This document shows positions 1-7,906 of a stretch of DNA of 64,000 bases, one piece after another. The position numbers and the translations under genes are program-made. The stretch covers positions 97,190 to 161,189 of the forward strand of contig JAMOAB010000005.1 of the NCBI GenBank assembly GCA_023621995.1, written 5' to 3'. The DNA comes from Bacillota bacterium. GTDB taxonomy: Bacteria > Bacillota > Clostridia > Caldicoprobacterales > Xylanivirgaceae. Below the pieces are notes generated by a model, which was given only the letters and a program-made list of their open reading frames with translations, ran no database searches and was not told where the DNA came from. Each line of letters begins with the position of its first letter. Positions within the stretch are counted from its first letter, which is position 1.

Positions 1-269
1 TCGGGATAACAAATTGGTGAATACACTATTCGATTAGTTCCTATTTTTGATACATCGTTTGTAAGTATATTTTGAAGAAAAGCTTTAGCATCTCTTCCTT
101 CTATAAGTATCTCTCCCATGTGGGAGACATCAAATATACCTGCTCCTTCTCTGACGGCTCGATGTTCATCTATTATGCTCGTATATTGAACAGGCATCAT
201 CCAGCCACCAAAGTCTATCATCTTTGCTCCTGCATCTACATGGGTCTTATATAGCGGTGTTTCTTTCAA
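1..269 (-). CDS. gcvT: Glycine cleavage system T protein (aminomethyltransferase), 5' part
   Basis: Reading the minus strand from a TTG at 267-269 gives about 89 residues that continue past the window edge. The N-terminus (TPLYKTHVDAGAKMIDFGGW, then HRAVREGAGIFDVSHMGEI) is characteristic of GcvT, which transfers the methylene group from the H-protein aminomethyl arm to tetrahydrofolate. The TTG is chosen because AAGGAGG lies about nine bases upstream; the plus-strand ORF at 72-254 is its shadow. It should have its own promoter in 270-350, because the gene before it ends in a terminator. The rest of the glycine cleavage operon is presumably beyond coordinate 1. The family call is firm, the completeness of the gene unknown. 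Confidence 0.9.
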   Translation of the reverse strand, partial: MKETPLYKTHVDAGAKMIDFGGWMMPVQYTSIIDEHRAVREGAGIFDVSHMGEILIEGRDAKAFLQNILTNDVSKIGTNRIVYSPICYP

Positions 270-349
270 CCAGCTACGCCTCCTTTTATTATAATTATAT
301 CACTAAAATGAGTATACCATAACGGGAAAAAAACTGCTATAAAATACTA

Positions 350-379
350 AATAAAATTAGGTAGGGCTTTGCCCTACCT
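350..379 (-). terminator. Rho-independent terminator of the LacI operon
   Basis: A nine-base-pair stem (AGGTAGGGC / GCCCTACCT, loop of three) lies just after the stop of the Gfo/Idh gene. On the minus strand it is followed by AATTTTATTT. It closes the lacI operon and separates it from gcvT. Confidence 0.8.
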
Positions 380-391
380 ATAAATCTCTGT

Positions 392-1549
392 CTAAAATGT
401 GCCATCTACATCCATGAGAATAGACCTGTCTTCTTTTTTGAATGTAGAGGTTTCCCTTCGTCTATTTAGTTCTTCATAGAACAGATCTTCGTCTACCGGT
501 ATATCTACCCAATCATCTATCCAAGATGATAGATGCATTGCGTTTGATATCTCAAGTCCCTTAATGCCCTCTATGCCTGGTGCCAAGAGTTCATCTCCCT
601 TTAATATAGCATTCACCCAGTTTTGGGTTATGCCTCTGTGTCCTGTTTCAGTTCCTTTTATGGGAATATGACACTCCCAGCATTCTGGCTGACTAAATCC
701 GTCCTTAGATTCCACATTGAATTGTCGCTCCGATACCCTAAGACGCCAAAAAGTAAGTTTGCCATTTTCAACTACTAGTTTGCCCCTATCAGCCGATATC
801 TCGAATCTATTTGTCCCAGGAGCTTCTCCTGTAGATGTGACAAATAGTCCAGTAGCACCATTTTCATATTCAACATATGCCGTCACATCATCTTCCACTT
901 CTATGTCATGGTATTTCCCAAAATGACAAAAGGCCCTAACCCTCTTTGGCATACCTACCATCCACTGCCAGAGATCTAGCTGATGGGGATCTTGATTGAG
1001 CAGCACCCCACCACCTTCTCCTGCCCATGTAGCCCTCCAACCACCAGAATCGTAATAACTCTGTGTCCTATACCAATTAGTGATAATCCAAATTGTCCTT
1101 TTTATCTCGCCTAGCTCTCCCGTCATAACTAAGTCCCTAACCTTTTGGTATATTGGGTTGGTCCTCTGATTATACATTATGCCAAAGACCTTGTCGGTAC
1201 TCTTGGCTACTTCATTCATCTCCCTGACCTGTTTTGTATATACACCTGCCGGTTTTTCTATGAGGACATGGAGATCGTTTTTAAAAGCTTTAATAGCAAA
1301 GGATGGATGGCTATAGTGGGGTGTTGCAATTATGACACCATCTACACTTTTGGATCCAAAGAGCTCATCGGTTGAATCAAAAACCTTTACATTCTCGTCT
1401 AAATTTTCCTTTGCCCATTTGAGCCTGTCAGGATTTACATCGCACACTGCAGTAAGCTTAGCACCACGTATATCTCCATCGGCAATATACTTTGCATGGT
1501 GACTACCCATGTTACCAATACCGATTATACCTATTCTCACACTATCCAC
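392..1549 (-). CDS. Gfo/Idh/MocA family NAD(P)-dependent oxidoreductase
   Basis: A 385-residue protein with an N-terminal Rossmann fold (GIIGIGNMGSHH, residues 7-18), the family EKPAG signature near residues 98-102, and the GGGVLLNQDPHQLD stretch near residue 190 that supplies the usual catalytic Asp/His region. Enzymes of this family oxidise or reduce sugar, inositol or 3-keto-sugar carbons with NAD(P). The start is a GTG with GGGGG ten bases upstream. It is the last gene of a four-gene operon behind a LacI repressor and two TIM-barrel proteins. This suggests oxidation of a glycoside or polyol followed by isomerisation or cleavage. The substrate cannot be read from sequence. Confidence 0.85.
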   Translation of the reverse strand: MDSVRIGIIGIGNMGSHHAKYIADGDIRGAKLTAVCDVNPDRLKWAKENLDENVKVFDSTDELFGSKSVDGVIIATPHYSHPSFAIKAFKNDLHVLIEKPAGVYTKQVREMNEVAKSTDKVFGIMYNQRTNPIYQKVRDLVMTGELGEIKRTIWIITNWYRTQSYYDSGGWRATWAGEGGGVLLNQDPHQLDLWQWMVGMPKRVRAFCHFGKYHDIEVEDDVTAYVEYENGATGLFVTSTGEAPGTNRFEISADRGKLVVENGKLTFWRLRVSERQFNVESKDGFSQPECWECHIPIKGTETGHRGITQNWVNAILKGDELLAPGIEGIKGLEISNAMHLSSWIDDWVDIPVDEDLFYEELNRRRETSTFKKEDRSILMDVDGTF

Positions 1550-1579
1550 GATATCAATACCCCCTATATAAAAATCGTT

Positions 1580-2452
1580 TTACCTGTGATCGGCAGATTT
1601 ATATATGTCAGAGATTATGGATTTTAGAGCATCAGTTGCAATTTGGAATTCCTTTTCTCCTCCATCAGGCAAATCTGTTCCAATATCTTCCTTTTCTAAT
1701 GATGCCAGCCCTACAAAGTTTGCAAGATGGGGTTCTAGAGATAAAAAACCCTCAAATCCTCTATCGTAGAGTACAGTAAGTATCTCTTTCACCTTGCCAT
1801 CACCTTGCCCTGCTGGAACTACCACCTTATCACTATAACGTGCGTCCTTTATATGCATGTATATAATATGGTCTTTTAATAGTTCGAAACCATAAGGGTA
1901 TGTCTCCACATCGCATTGTACAAAATTTGCCGGATCAAATATGGCTCCACAGTATTGACAATTGAGGCTTTCTATAAGATCGAGACATCGCTCCGGCGTA
2001 TCGCCATATATACCCTTTTCATTTTCATGTAGAAGCATTACACCCGTGCCTTTGGCCACATCTGCAAACTTTCTCCATCGCTCCAAGACTTCTTCCCTAT
2101 AATGGGAGGGGACTTCTCCTTCTGGTATGTAAAAGCTAAACATCCTTATATATTCAGTCTCTAATATATTGGCAATCTCTAAGGTGTGTTTAAACAAGTC
2201 GAAATGGGGGCCAAAATCATCTGTTATGCCTATCTTACCTATGGGTGAGCCTATGGCAGATATCTTAAAACCTCTTTCATCTAATTGCTTCTTTATATCC
2301 TTAACTTCATCTAAACTATGTTCCACTATATTCTTGCCATTTACTCCACGCATCTCAATATATTCTATACCGTGTCTTTCCAAGACATCCATCTGCACCT
2401 TAAGACTTGGATCTATCTCATCTGCAAAAGCGGAAAGAATAAACTTTGCCAC
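1580..2452 (-). CDS. Sugar phosphate isomerase/epimerase-family TIM-barrel protein
   Basis: A 290-residue xylose-isomerase-like (AP endonuclease 2) TIM barrel. Family landmarks include a Glu-bearing strand (LLHENEKGIYGDTPERC), IFDPANFVQCD, YMHIKDAR and the C-terminal LSLEPH; these strands normally carry the metal-binding Glu/Asp/His set. Known members include IolE/IolI-like dehydratases and isomerases, hexulose epimerases and 3-keto-glycoside-cleaving enzymes. The start is GTG behind GGAGGG. It sits 27 bases after the neighbouring TIM-barrel gene and 30 bases before the Gfo/Idh gene, so co-transcription and a shared pathway are likely. No specific reaction is assigned. Confidence 0.82.
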   Translation of the reverse strand: MAKFILSAFADEIDPSLKVQMDVLERHGIEYIEMRGVNGKNIVEHSLDEVKDIKKQLDERGFKISAIGSPIGKIGITDDFGPHFDLFKHTLEIANILETEYIRMFSFYIPEGEVPSHYREEVLERWRKFADVAKGTGVMLLHENEKGIYGDTPERCLDLIESLNCQYCGAIFDPANFVQCDVETYPYGFELLKDHIIYMHIKDARYSDKVVVPAGQGDGKVKEILTVLYDRGFEGFLSLEPHLANFVGLASLEKEDIGTDLPDGGEKEFQIATDALKSIISDIYKSADHR

Positions 2453-2479
2453 CTTAAATACCCTCCTTCTTTGATAACC

Positions 2480-3250
2480 TTAAGAGCCGAGCCCTAACTC
2501 TCTTAAATTATTAAAGCTAATATTTAAACTATCAAAGGGGCTACCCTCACATATATCCTGCTCGACTGCACACCATTTGACATCTGTCTCTTTGCATGCC
2601 TGGATTATCTCAGGCCAATTGAGGTTCCCCTCTCCCACCTCTTTCATGATCTGCTTGTTATTAATGTCAACACCCATGTCTTTAAAGTGTACAACATCCA
2701 TCCTGCCTCGGACCTTATATATCCAATCTACTGGGTTTCCACCCCCTGCCTGTACCCAATAGGTGTCAATCTCGAAACCAAAGTTTTCATCTGTCTCTTC
2801 TAGTAAAATATCCATTGTGGTCTTTCCATCGAATTTGACAAATTCAAAGGCATGATTATGATATATAAACTTAAGTCCATTATCTGTCAGTATGTCAGAG
2901 ATCTTAGATGTCCTATGTATAAATTCTATAACTCCCTCTCTACTTCCCCTAAACTCTTGTGGCATAGATCCAAGACCTACATACTTACAATCCCAGATCT
3001 TGTGTTCTTCTATAACACCATGGATATCTTCTTCCATGCGCTCAAAAGGTATGTGGGTTGCACATATTGTAATCCCAAGGCTGTCTACAATATCCTTAAG
3101 TTCCTTAGGATCAATAGGCCCCATACCCGATACTTGAACGGCTCTATACCCCATGTCCCTTACCTTCTTTAGACTAGTCTTTATGTCCTCCGACTTCTTT
3201 ATATAGTCGCGAATGGTATAGAGTTGGGCTGCTATTCTTGGACTGCTCAT
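2480..3250 (-). CDS. Sugar phosphate isomerase/epimerase-family TIM-barrel protein
   Basis: A 256-residue TIM barrel of the same superfamily but a different subgroup from its neighbour. Visible motifs are FIYHNHAFEF, FGFEIDTYWVQAGG, VVHFKDMG and WCAVEQD, the strand-end residues that ligate the metal in this fold. It starts at ATG with GAGGTGAT upstream and follows the LacI gene by 46 bases in the operon. Pairing of two TIM barrels with a Gfo/Idh oxidoreductase recalls inositol catabolism and the redox-based deglycosylation systems. Which of these applies is inference. Confidence 0.82.
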   Translation of the reverse strand: MSSPRIAAQLYTIRDYIKKSEDIKTSLKKVRDMGYRAVQVSGMGPIDPKELKDIVDSLGITICATHIPFERMEEDIHGVIEEHKIWDCKYVGLGSMPQEFRGSREGVIEFIHRTSKISDILTDNGLKFIYHNHAFEFVKFDGKTTMDILLEETDENFGFEIDTYWVQAGGGNPVDWIYKVRGRMDVVHFKDMGVDINNKQIMKEVGEGNLNWPEIIQACKETDVKWCAVEQDICEGSPFDSLNISFNNLRELGLGS

Positions 3251-3296
3251 ATATAATCACCTCATTATTTTATTTATATAATATCTATAATAGATA

Positions 3297-4310
3297 TCAA
3301 TATACGCATGCACAAGAATCCCTTTTTATAAGGGTAGGTTGTAATGTTACAGTTTTTACATCTTCTTTTCCATTTAGCTGTTCTAGCAAAAGCTTTGCGG
3401 CAGTGGCTCCCATCTCTTCAATGGGCTGCCTAACCACAGTCAGGGACGGTTCTATTAACTCCGAAAGGATACTATCGTCAAAACCTATCACAGATAGCTC
3501 CCTAGGAACATGAAGATCCATGGCCCTGGCTGCCTTAAGTACTCCAATTGCCATGAGATTGTTTACAGCAAATATTGCAGTTGGAGGATTTTCCGTATTG
3601 AGTAGCTCCATCCCCTTTGTGTAACCACTATCTAGGTCTAAATTCCCACCTGTAATCAGATTATCGTCTATAGATATCCCCTCTTCTTTGAGTGCATCTA
3701 TATACCCCCTTCGCCTGTTACCTCTGGTGCCTGCCGTAAGTCCATCTATAAAGCCAATGCGCCTGTGTCCTAGCTCTATTAGATATCTGGTCGCATTATA
3801 AGCGCCCTTATAGGTATCCACCGCTACTTGACTTATCCCCTCAAAGCGACTTCCAAATGCCACTATGTTTATTTTATTCTTCTTAAGCTCTTCTATATTT
3901 TCTAAATTCTTTATATTGTCTTCTGGTTTAACCCGTGTGGGGCTAAATATGACGCCATCTACTTGACGTGTGATTAAATTTTCCACATATTCGGCCTCCT
4001 TTAAGACCGACCGCTTGGTGTTACAGAGATATGCTATGTAGCCTGCTTGGCTTAATTCATCTTCCATGGCTTCTGCAATCTGGGTATAGTAATCGTTTAC
4101 TATGGTAGGAATGAGTAGTGCGATGGTGTGGGTCTTACCACTTGCCAGAGATTTTGCTATGGTGTTTGGACGATAATTGAGCTTTTTTGCCGCATCTAAT
4201 ATCTTGTCTCTAGTATCTGGATGGATGGGATGATCTGAACCATTTAATACCCTAGAAACTGTAGCTGTAGAGACATTGCACATCTTTGCTATATCGTATA
4301 TTGTTGCCAA
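3297..4310 (-). CDS. LacI-family transcriptional repressor
   Basis: A 337-residue regulator. Residues 1-25 hold the LacI helix-turn-helix (ATIYDIAKMCNVSTATVSRV), the hinge helix is IAKSLASGK near residue 55, and the rest is a periplasmic-binding-protein-like sensor domain. The start is TTG with AGGAGG directly upstream. A 32-bp perfect palindrome with the CCGG centre usual for LacI-family sites lies between its -10 box and its start codon. The gene is therefore very likely autoregulated and controls the three downstream enzyme genes. The ligand is unknown, probably a sugar or sugar derivative made or used by that operon. Confidence 0.93.
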   Translation of the reverse strand: MATIYDIAKMCNVSTATVSRVLNGSDHPIHPDTRDKILDAAKKLNYRPNTIAKSLASGKTHTIALLIPTIVNDYYTQIAEAMEDELSQAGYIAYLCNTKRSVLKEAEYVENLITRQVDGVIFSPTRVKPEDNIKNLENIEELKKNKINIVAFGSRFEGISQVAVDTYKGAYNATRYLIELGHRRIGFIDGLTAGTRGNRRRGYIDALKEEGISIDDNLITGGNLDLDSGYTKGMELLNTENPPTAIFAVNNLMAIGVLKAARAMDLHVPRELSVIGFDDSILSELIEPSLTVVRQPIEEMGATAAKLLLEQLNGKEDVKTVTLQPTLIKRDSCACVY

Positions 4311-4324
4311 TTTACTTCCTCCTA

Positions 4325-4356
4325 TAAACTCAAGGTAACCGGTTACCTTGAGTTTA
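4325..4356 (-). promoter_or_regulatory. LacI-family operator, 32-bp perfect palindrome
   Basis: Both arms read TAAACTCAAGGTAACC against GGTTACCTTGAGTTTA without a mismatch. The centre CC|GG is the intercalation site typical of LacI-family operators. It begins about six bases downstream of the -10 box of the lacI promoter, covers the transcription start and would block initiation. Confidence 0.88.
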
Positions 4357-4361
4357 AATCT

Positions 4362-4389
4362 ATTATATCATATAAGTTTTTGTAGTCAA
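4362..4389 (-). promoter_or_regulatory. Sigma-A promoter of the lacI operon
   Basis: On the minus strand TTGACT is followed after 16 bases by TATAAT, both near consensus. The operator palindrome begins directly downstream. Confidence 0.85.
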
Positions 4390-4476
4390 CAAACTTTTAT
4401 CCCTGTATGATTATTCTATGAGAATGTCATGTTGAATTTATTTTGGTAAAATGTCATGCATGAGAAAAGTTAAAAA

Positions 4477-5586
4477 CTATATTTTGCTTATTTGATCCAG
4501 CTCCGATAGCTTTAGCCTCACTGTCATTATATATGGCTTTTCATATCTCCTATCCCAATAGCCATATGAGGTGAGTACAAACGTACCATCAGGTAGTGCT
4601 ACATTCCCTGCATAACCACAATCGCCTGTATAATCTTTCATAAGTCTTATATAATACTCACCCATATTCCCCTTTAATAGGTCGTCGTAGGTACCCACCC
4701 AAGCACACCAATCCCCTGCAAGCCATTGATCCCCTTCACTATGGATCTTTTCCTTCCTAATGATCTCACGAAAAGTTATGAGAAGCCTTCCGGATACAGG
4801 ATCATATGTAGCCTTATGCCTTTCTCCCATAAGCACATCTGGCATTTCCCTAGGAGGTGTCCAAGTCTCACCTTCGTCGTTTGAAAAGGCTACCATAGCA
4901 TTCGTCACCTTGTGTTGTGCCCTAGCAAGGAGAGCTAACTGATTCCCCTTTGGGGATCTTATTACTTCCATCTCACATAGGCCTGCGTGTTTTTCTATCT
5001 CATCATGTTCTTCCAATAGCCGCTCAGGCTCGCTCCATTGTTCCCTTCCATATTCATCAAAACTAAGATAGGTCTTCCAGTTATTATACTCACTATCATG
5101 GAATATACCCATCCATCTATTGTCCCAGCTACCATCAAACTTTTTAAGTCTAATTAGACTGGCATGGGCTACTATGGTTTTTAGACCAGGAAAATAATGT
5201 GTAAACTCTGTCCACGTCTTTCCATTATCTTCTGAATATGAAGTTTTAAATCCGCCTTTCCTCCTTGGCATACCACTTATGAGTTCAAGTCTCTTCTTTC
5301 CATCTGGCTTTTCTATAAAATAGACAGTTGGGGTTTCCTGACTGTCCTTCCAACTTTGTGGTGTAGGTAACCTATCACTCCATGTTTTTCCTCCATCTTT
5401 ACTCTCTTTCATGACAATAGCACCTTTACCATGACCTTTTGGATAGAACACATATATACTACTATCTTCTAAAACCACAGAATCAGGATGCCCTAAATAT
5501 TGACCTTCTTCCCTATCCACAATAAACTGGCGAGCTTTATCTGAAGAAAGATCTATATATGTTATCCTTTGCATTTTGCTCTTCAT
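4477..5586 (-). CDS. BNR-repeat sialidase-like protein
   Basis: A 369-residue six-bladed beta-propeller protein with at least three Asp-boxes (SKDGGKTWSD, SEDNGKTWTE, SNDEGETWTP). No signal peptide is visible, so it should act in the cytoplasm. It lacks the clear N-terminal FRIP-type arginine motif that its upstream neighbour carries as YRIP. It may therefore be a divergent exo-sialidase or a glycosidase or lyase using the same propeller. It is the last gene of a run with a true-looking sialidase, a NanA-like aldolase, a sulfatase and a GH2 enzyme. The role is inferred from that context. Confidence 0.75.
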   Translation of the reverse strand: MKSKMQRITYIDLSSDKARQFIVDREEGQYLGHPDSVVLEDSSIYVFYPKGHGKGAIVMKESKDGGKTWSDRLPTPQSWKDSQETPTVYFIEKPDGKKRLELISGMPRRKGGFKTSYSEDNGKTWTEFTHYFPGLKTIVAHASLIRLKKFDGSWDNRWMGIFHDSEYNNWKTYLSFDEYGREQWSEPERLLEEHDEIEKHAGLCEMEVIRSPKGNQLALLARAQHKVTNAMVAFSNDEGETWTPPREMPDVLMGERHKATYDPVSGRLLITFREIIRKEKIHSEGDQWLAGDWCAWVGTYDDLLKGNMGEYYIRLMKDYTGDCGYAGNVALPDGTFVLTSYGYWDRRYEKPYIMTVRLKLSELDQISKI

Positions 5587-5617
5587 AAATTTAAATTTAT
5601 CCCCCTCTGAGCATACC

Positions 5618-6931
5618 TTATTCCAGACCTTTTATCCAATCTAGACTAAACTTTGTAAACAATATAACACCCGGATCATCATTTGGCTCATATAATAGGC
5701 CAATGTTCCCATCTGAAAGTTGAGTGAGGCAAGAATACCCATATCCACCTTTTCGTATAACCCTTGAATAAGACCAGGTTCGCCCTTCATCTTTACTTAG
5801 CCTGACTGTTCCATTTATTCGCTCATTTTCATGGGCTGGATTTGCCCATACAAGATATGTACTTCCATCATCAAATTCATAATTTATCACAGTAGATTGA
5901 CATACTGGATCTATCAGCTCACCATGAAATTTTACTTCTCCCCAAGTCTCTCCACCGTCTTTACTTATGGCAACAGCTGTTCTTTTATATTTAGCATGAT
6001 TTCTCATAAATATTTTAAGATCACCGTTTCGCATCTCTACAACTTGACACTCAGTGAGCTCTGCCTCCTGCTCTTCTATCGTCCTTGCTCTAAGCTCCTT
6101 TCCATTTAGTATCCTACCATCATTTGGCGATTGTCCCCTATGCCAAGTCTTGCCATGGTCATCACTGTATATTACACAACAAGACATACGGCCTTTAAGA
6201 TCATTATTAAAGTATATGGGAAATATTAATCTTCCTCTATACTTGCCTCGTTTTATCTGTATTCCAATACCCGGACCAGCCCCAATAAATCCCATCCATT
6301 CTTCCTTCACCTGAGGGTTGAGGTCAATAGGATCAGACCAAGTAACACCATCGTCATCGCTCTTTATAGCTTGAAGAAAGGAAGTCCTAGCCTCTAGAAG
6401 GGGGCTTTCTTTTAGATATATATTACCAATTACTTCATTGTCTAAATATACATCGCCTTTTTTATCCACAATGTACTTTGTCTTTTTGCCTTTGCTATCA
6501 AATACATATCCTCCTTTCCCAAGTTTAAATTCTCTTCCTTCTCCATCATAGAGAAGTCTATTGCCACTCTGGTCAAATCCTATACCCTGCTCCGAATTCC
6601 AAAGTCCGATGCCAGCTGGAGTATGATTAAATATCATCCAAATAGTTCCCGTCTCCCTATCTTGAAGCATTGCCGGGTCACATGCTGCTGAACCATCATC
6701 ACCTCTACCAGGATAGTCCACCAACCTTTGTATAGGACCCCATGTATCGCCATTGTCAGTGCTTCGCCTTATGCATTTGTCTATATTATTTGGATTGTCT
6801 CCTGCCCTATCGACCCTTGCATCTACAGCTGCAATAATAGTACCTTTATCAGTAGTTATAAGGGAAGGGATCCTATAATTTGCACAATTGTTTAACCCAG
6901 GATAAAAGAGACTTTTCTCTGCTAACTCCAT
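5618..6931 (-). CDS. Exo-alpha-sialidase-like BNR protein (GH33-type)
   Basis: A 437-residue propeller. The N-terminal NCANYRIPSLI carries the RIP arginine motif of sialidases, and a DAR element follows (AAVDARVDRAGDNPNN). Asp-boxes are STDNGDTWGP, SDDDGVTWSD, SDDHGKTWHR, SKDGGETWGE and SKDEGRTWSY. GH33 enzymes release terminal sialic acid. There is no signal peptide, so the substrate would have to be imported first. An insert around residues 130-170 (GEGREFKLGKGGYVFDSKGK) is unlike the compact core. The gene lies 30 bases upstream of the second BNR gene and 30 bases downstream of the NanA-like gene. Confidence 0.82.
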   Translation of the reverse strand: MELAEKSLFYPGLNNCANYRIPSLITTDKGTIIAAVDARVDRAGDNPNNIDKCIRRSTDNGDTWGPIQRLVDYPGRGDDGSAACDPAMLQDRETGTIWMIFNHTPAGIGLWNSEQGIGFDQSGNRLLYDGEGREFKLGKGGYVFDSKGKKTKYIVDKKGDVYLDNEVIGNIYLKESPLLEARTSFLQAIKSDDDGVTWSDPIDLNPQVKEEWMGFIGAGPGIGIQIKRGKYRGRLIFPIYFNNDLKGRMSCCVIYSDDHGKTWHRGQSPNDGRILNGKELRARTIEEQEAELTECQVVEMRNGDLKIFMRNHAKYKRTAVAISKDGGETWGEVKFHGELIDPVCQSTVINYEFDDGSTYLVWANPAHENERINGTVRLSKDEGRTWSYSRVIRKGGYGYSCLTQLSDGNIGLLYEPNDDPGVILFTKFSLDWIKGLE

Positions 6932-6961
6932 AATTCCTCACTCCTTAAATACTGAATCCAC

Positions 6962-7897
6962 TTATAGCACGTCTAGCAACCTTATACCAGTTATATCTTT
7001 CGAACTCTTCAAATCTTTAAGTTCTCTTCTAAAATTCTTCACTTCCATATTGCCTAATGGCTTGAAGGGGCTTCTATCTCTTCCAGCATCTATACCTATA
7101 AACCTAAGGCCTGCCCTTATAGATGGATACACCCCATACTTTAGACATACCTCAATTATATCGTTTGCTATTATAAGTTTATCCCTTGCCTTCCCGTACT
7201 CTTTATTTTGTATATCTTCGTATATTTCTATATATATTTCAGGATCTAGATTATAGAAACTCCCTATTATGCCATCTGCCCCCATCATGAGGCCAGAGAC
7301 ACACATCTCATCTGAACCTGAATAGATCATGAAGTCCTCTCCAATGTGTTCTTTTATTCTTTGCATCTCATAGTGATCCATAGATGTATATTTTATGCCT
7401 TTTACATTCTCTATACGGGACAATTGTTCTACGCTGTCTATCCCCATCTCTACACCTGTATTATAAGGAATACTATAGATTATCATAGGAAGGGGTGTAG
7501 AGCTTGCGACATCTTCATAATAGCCATATAGTTCATCGAATGAAAACTTGTAGTAAAATGGAGGAACAGAAGAGATAGCGTCAGCGCCCACTTCGCAGGC
7601 ATGCTTTGCAAGGTCTATGGCCTGTACTGTCGCAATGGCACCCACGTGTACTATTATGGGTACTCTCCCATCTACTTCTTCCACAACAGCTTCTACTACT
7701 GACTTTCGTTCAGCTGCATCCATCATCATGCCCTGACCTGTACTACCTGTTAAATAAAACCCATGTACTCCTTGATTTATTAGATAATTGACTAAAATTT
7801 TTAACTTATCCGTATCTAAATTTTCCTCTTTATCAAATATGGTTATAAGGGCTGGTATTACACCTTTTATATCCCCTATATTGAATTTTGCCATCAT
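6962..7897 (-). CDS. Dihydrodipicolinate synthase/N-acetylneuraminate lyase family aldolase
   Basis: A class I aldolase of about 311 residues with a TIM barrel. Landmarks are FYLTGSTGQG, the Tyr-bearing MIIYSIPYNTGVE and the Schiff-base lysine in GIKYTSMDH; GxKYT is the form found in N-acetylneuraminate lyases. NanA splits sialic acid to ManNAc and pyruvate, which fits the neighbouring sialidases. The ORF track starts at a GTG. ATG at 7895-7897, or the next ATG, is preferred because AGGGG precedes it, and that site overlaps the sulfatase stop codon. Other 2-keto-acid aldolase activities cannot be excluded; no nanE or nanK is seen nearby. Confidence 0.8.
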   Translation of the reverse strand: MMAKFNIGDIKGVIPALITIFDKEENLDTDKLKILVNYLINQGVHGFYLTGSTGQGMMMDAAERKSVVEAVVEEVDGRVPIIVHVGAIATVQAIDLAKHACEVGADAISSVPPFYYKFSFDELYGYYEDVASSTPLPMIIYSIPYNTGVEMGIDSVEQLSRIENVKGIKYTSMDHYEMQRIKEHIGEDFMIYSGSDEMCVSGLMMGADGIIGSFYNLDPEIYIEIYEDIQNKEYGKARDKLIIANDIIEVCLKYGVYPSIRAGLRFIGIDAGRDRSPFKPLGNMEVKNFRRELKDLKSSKDITGIRLLDVL

Positions 7898-7906
7898 AAA
7901 CACCCC

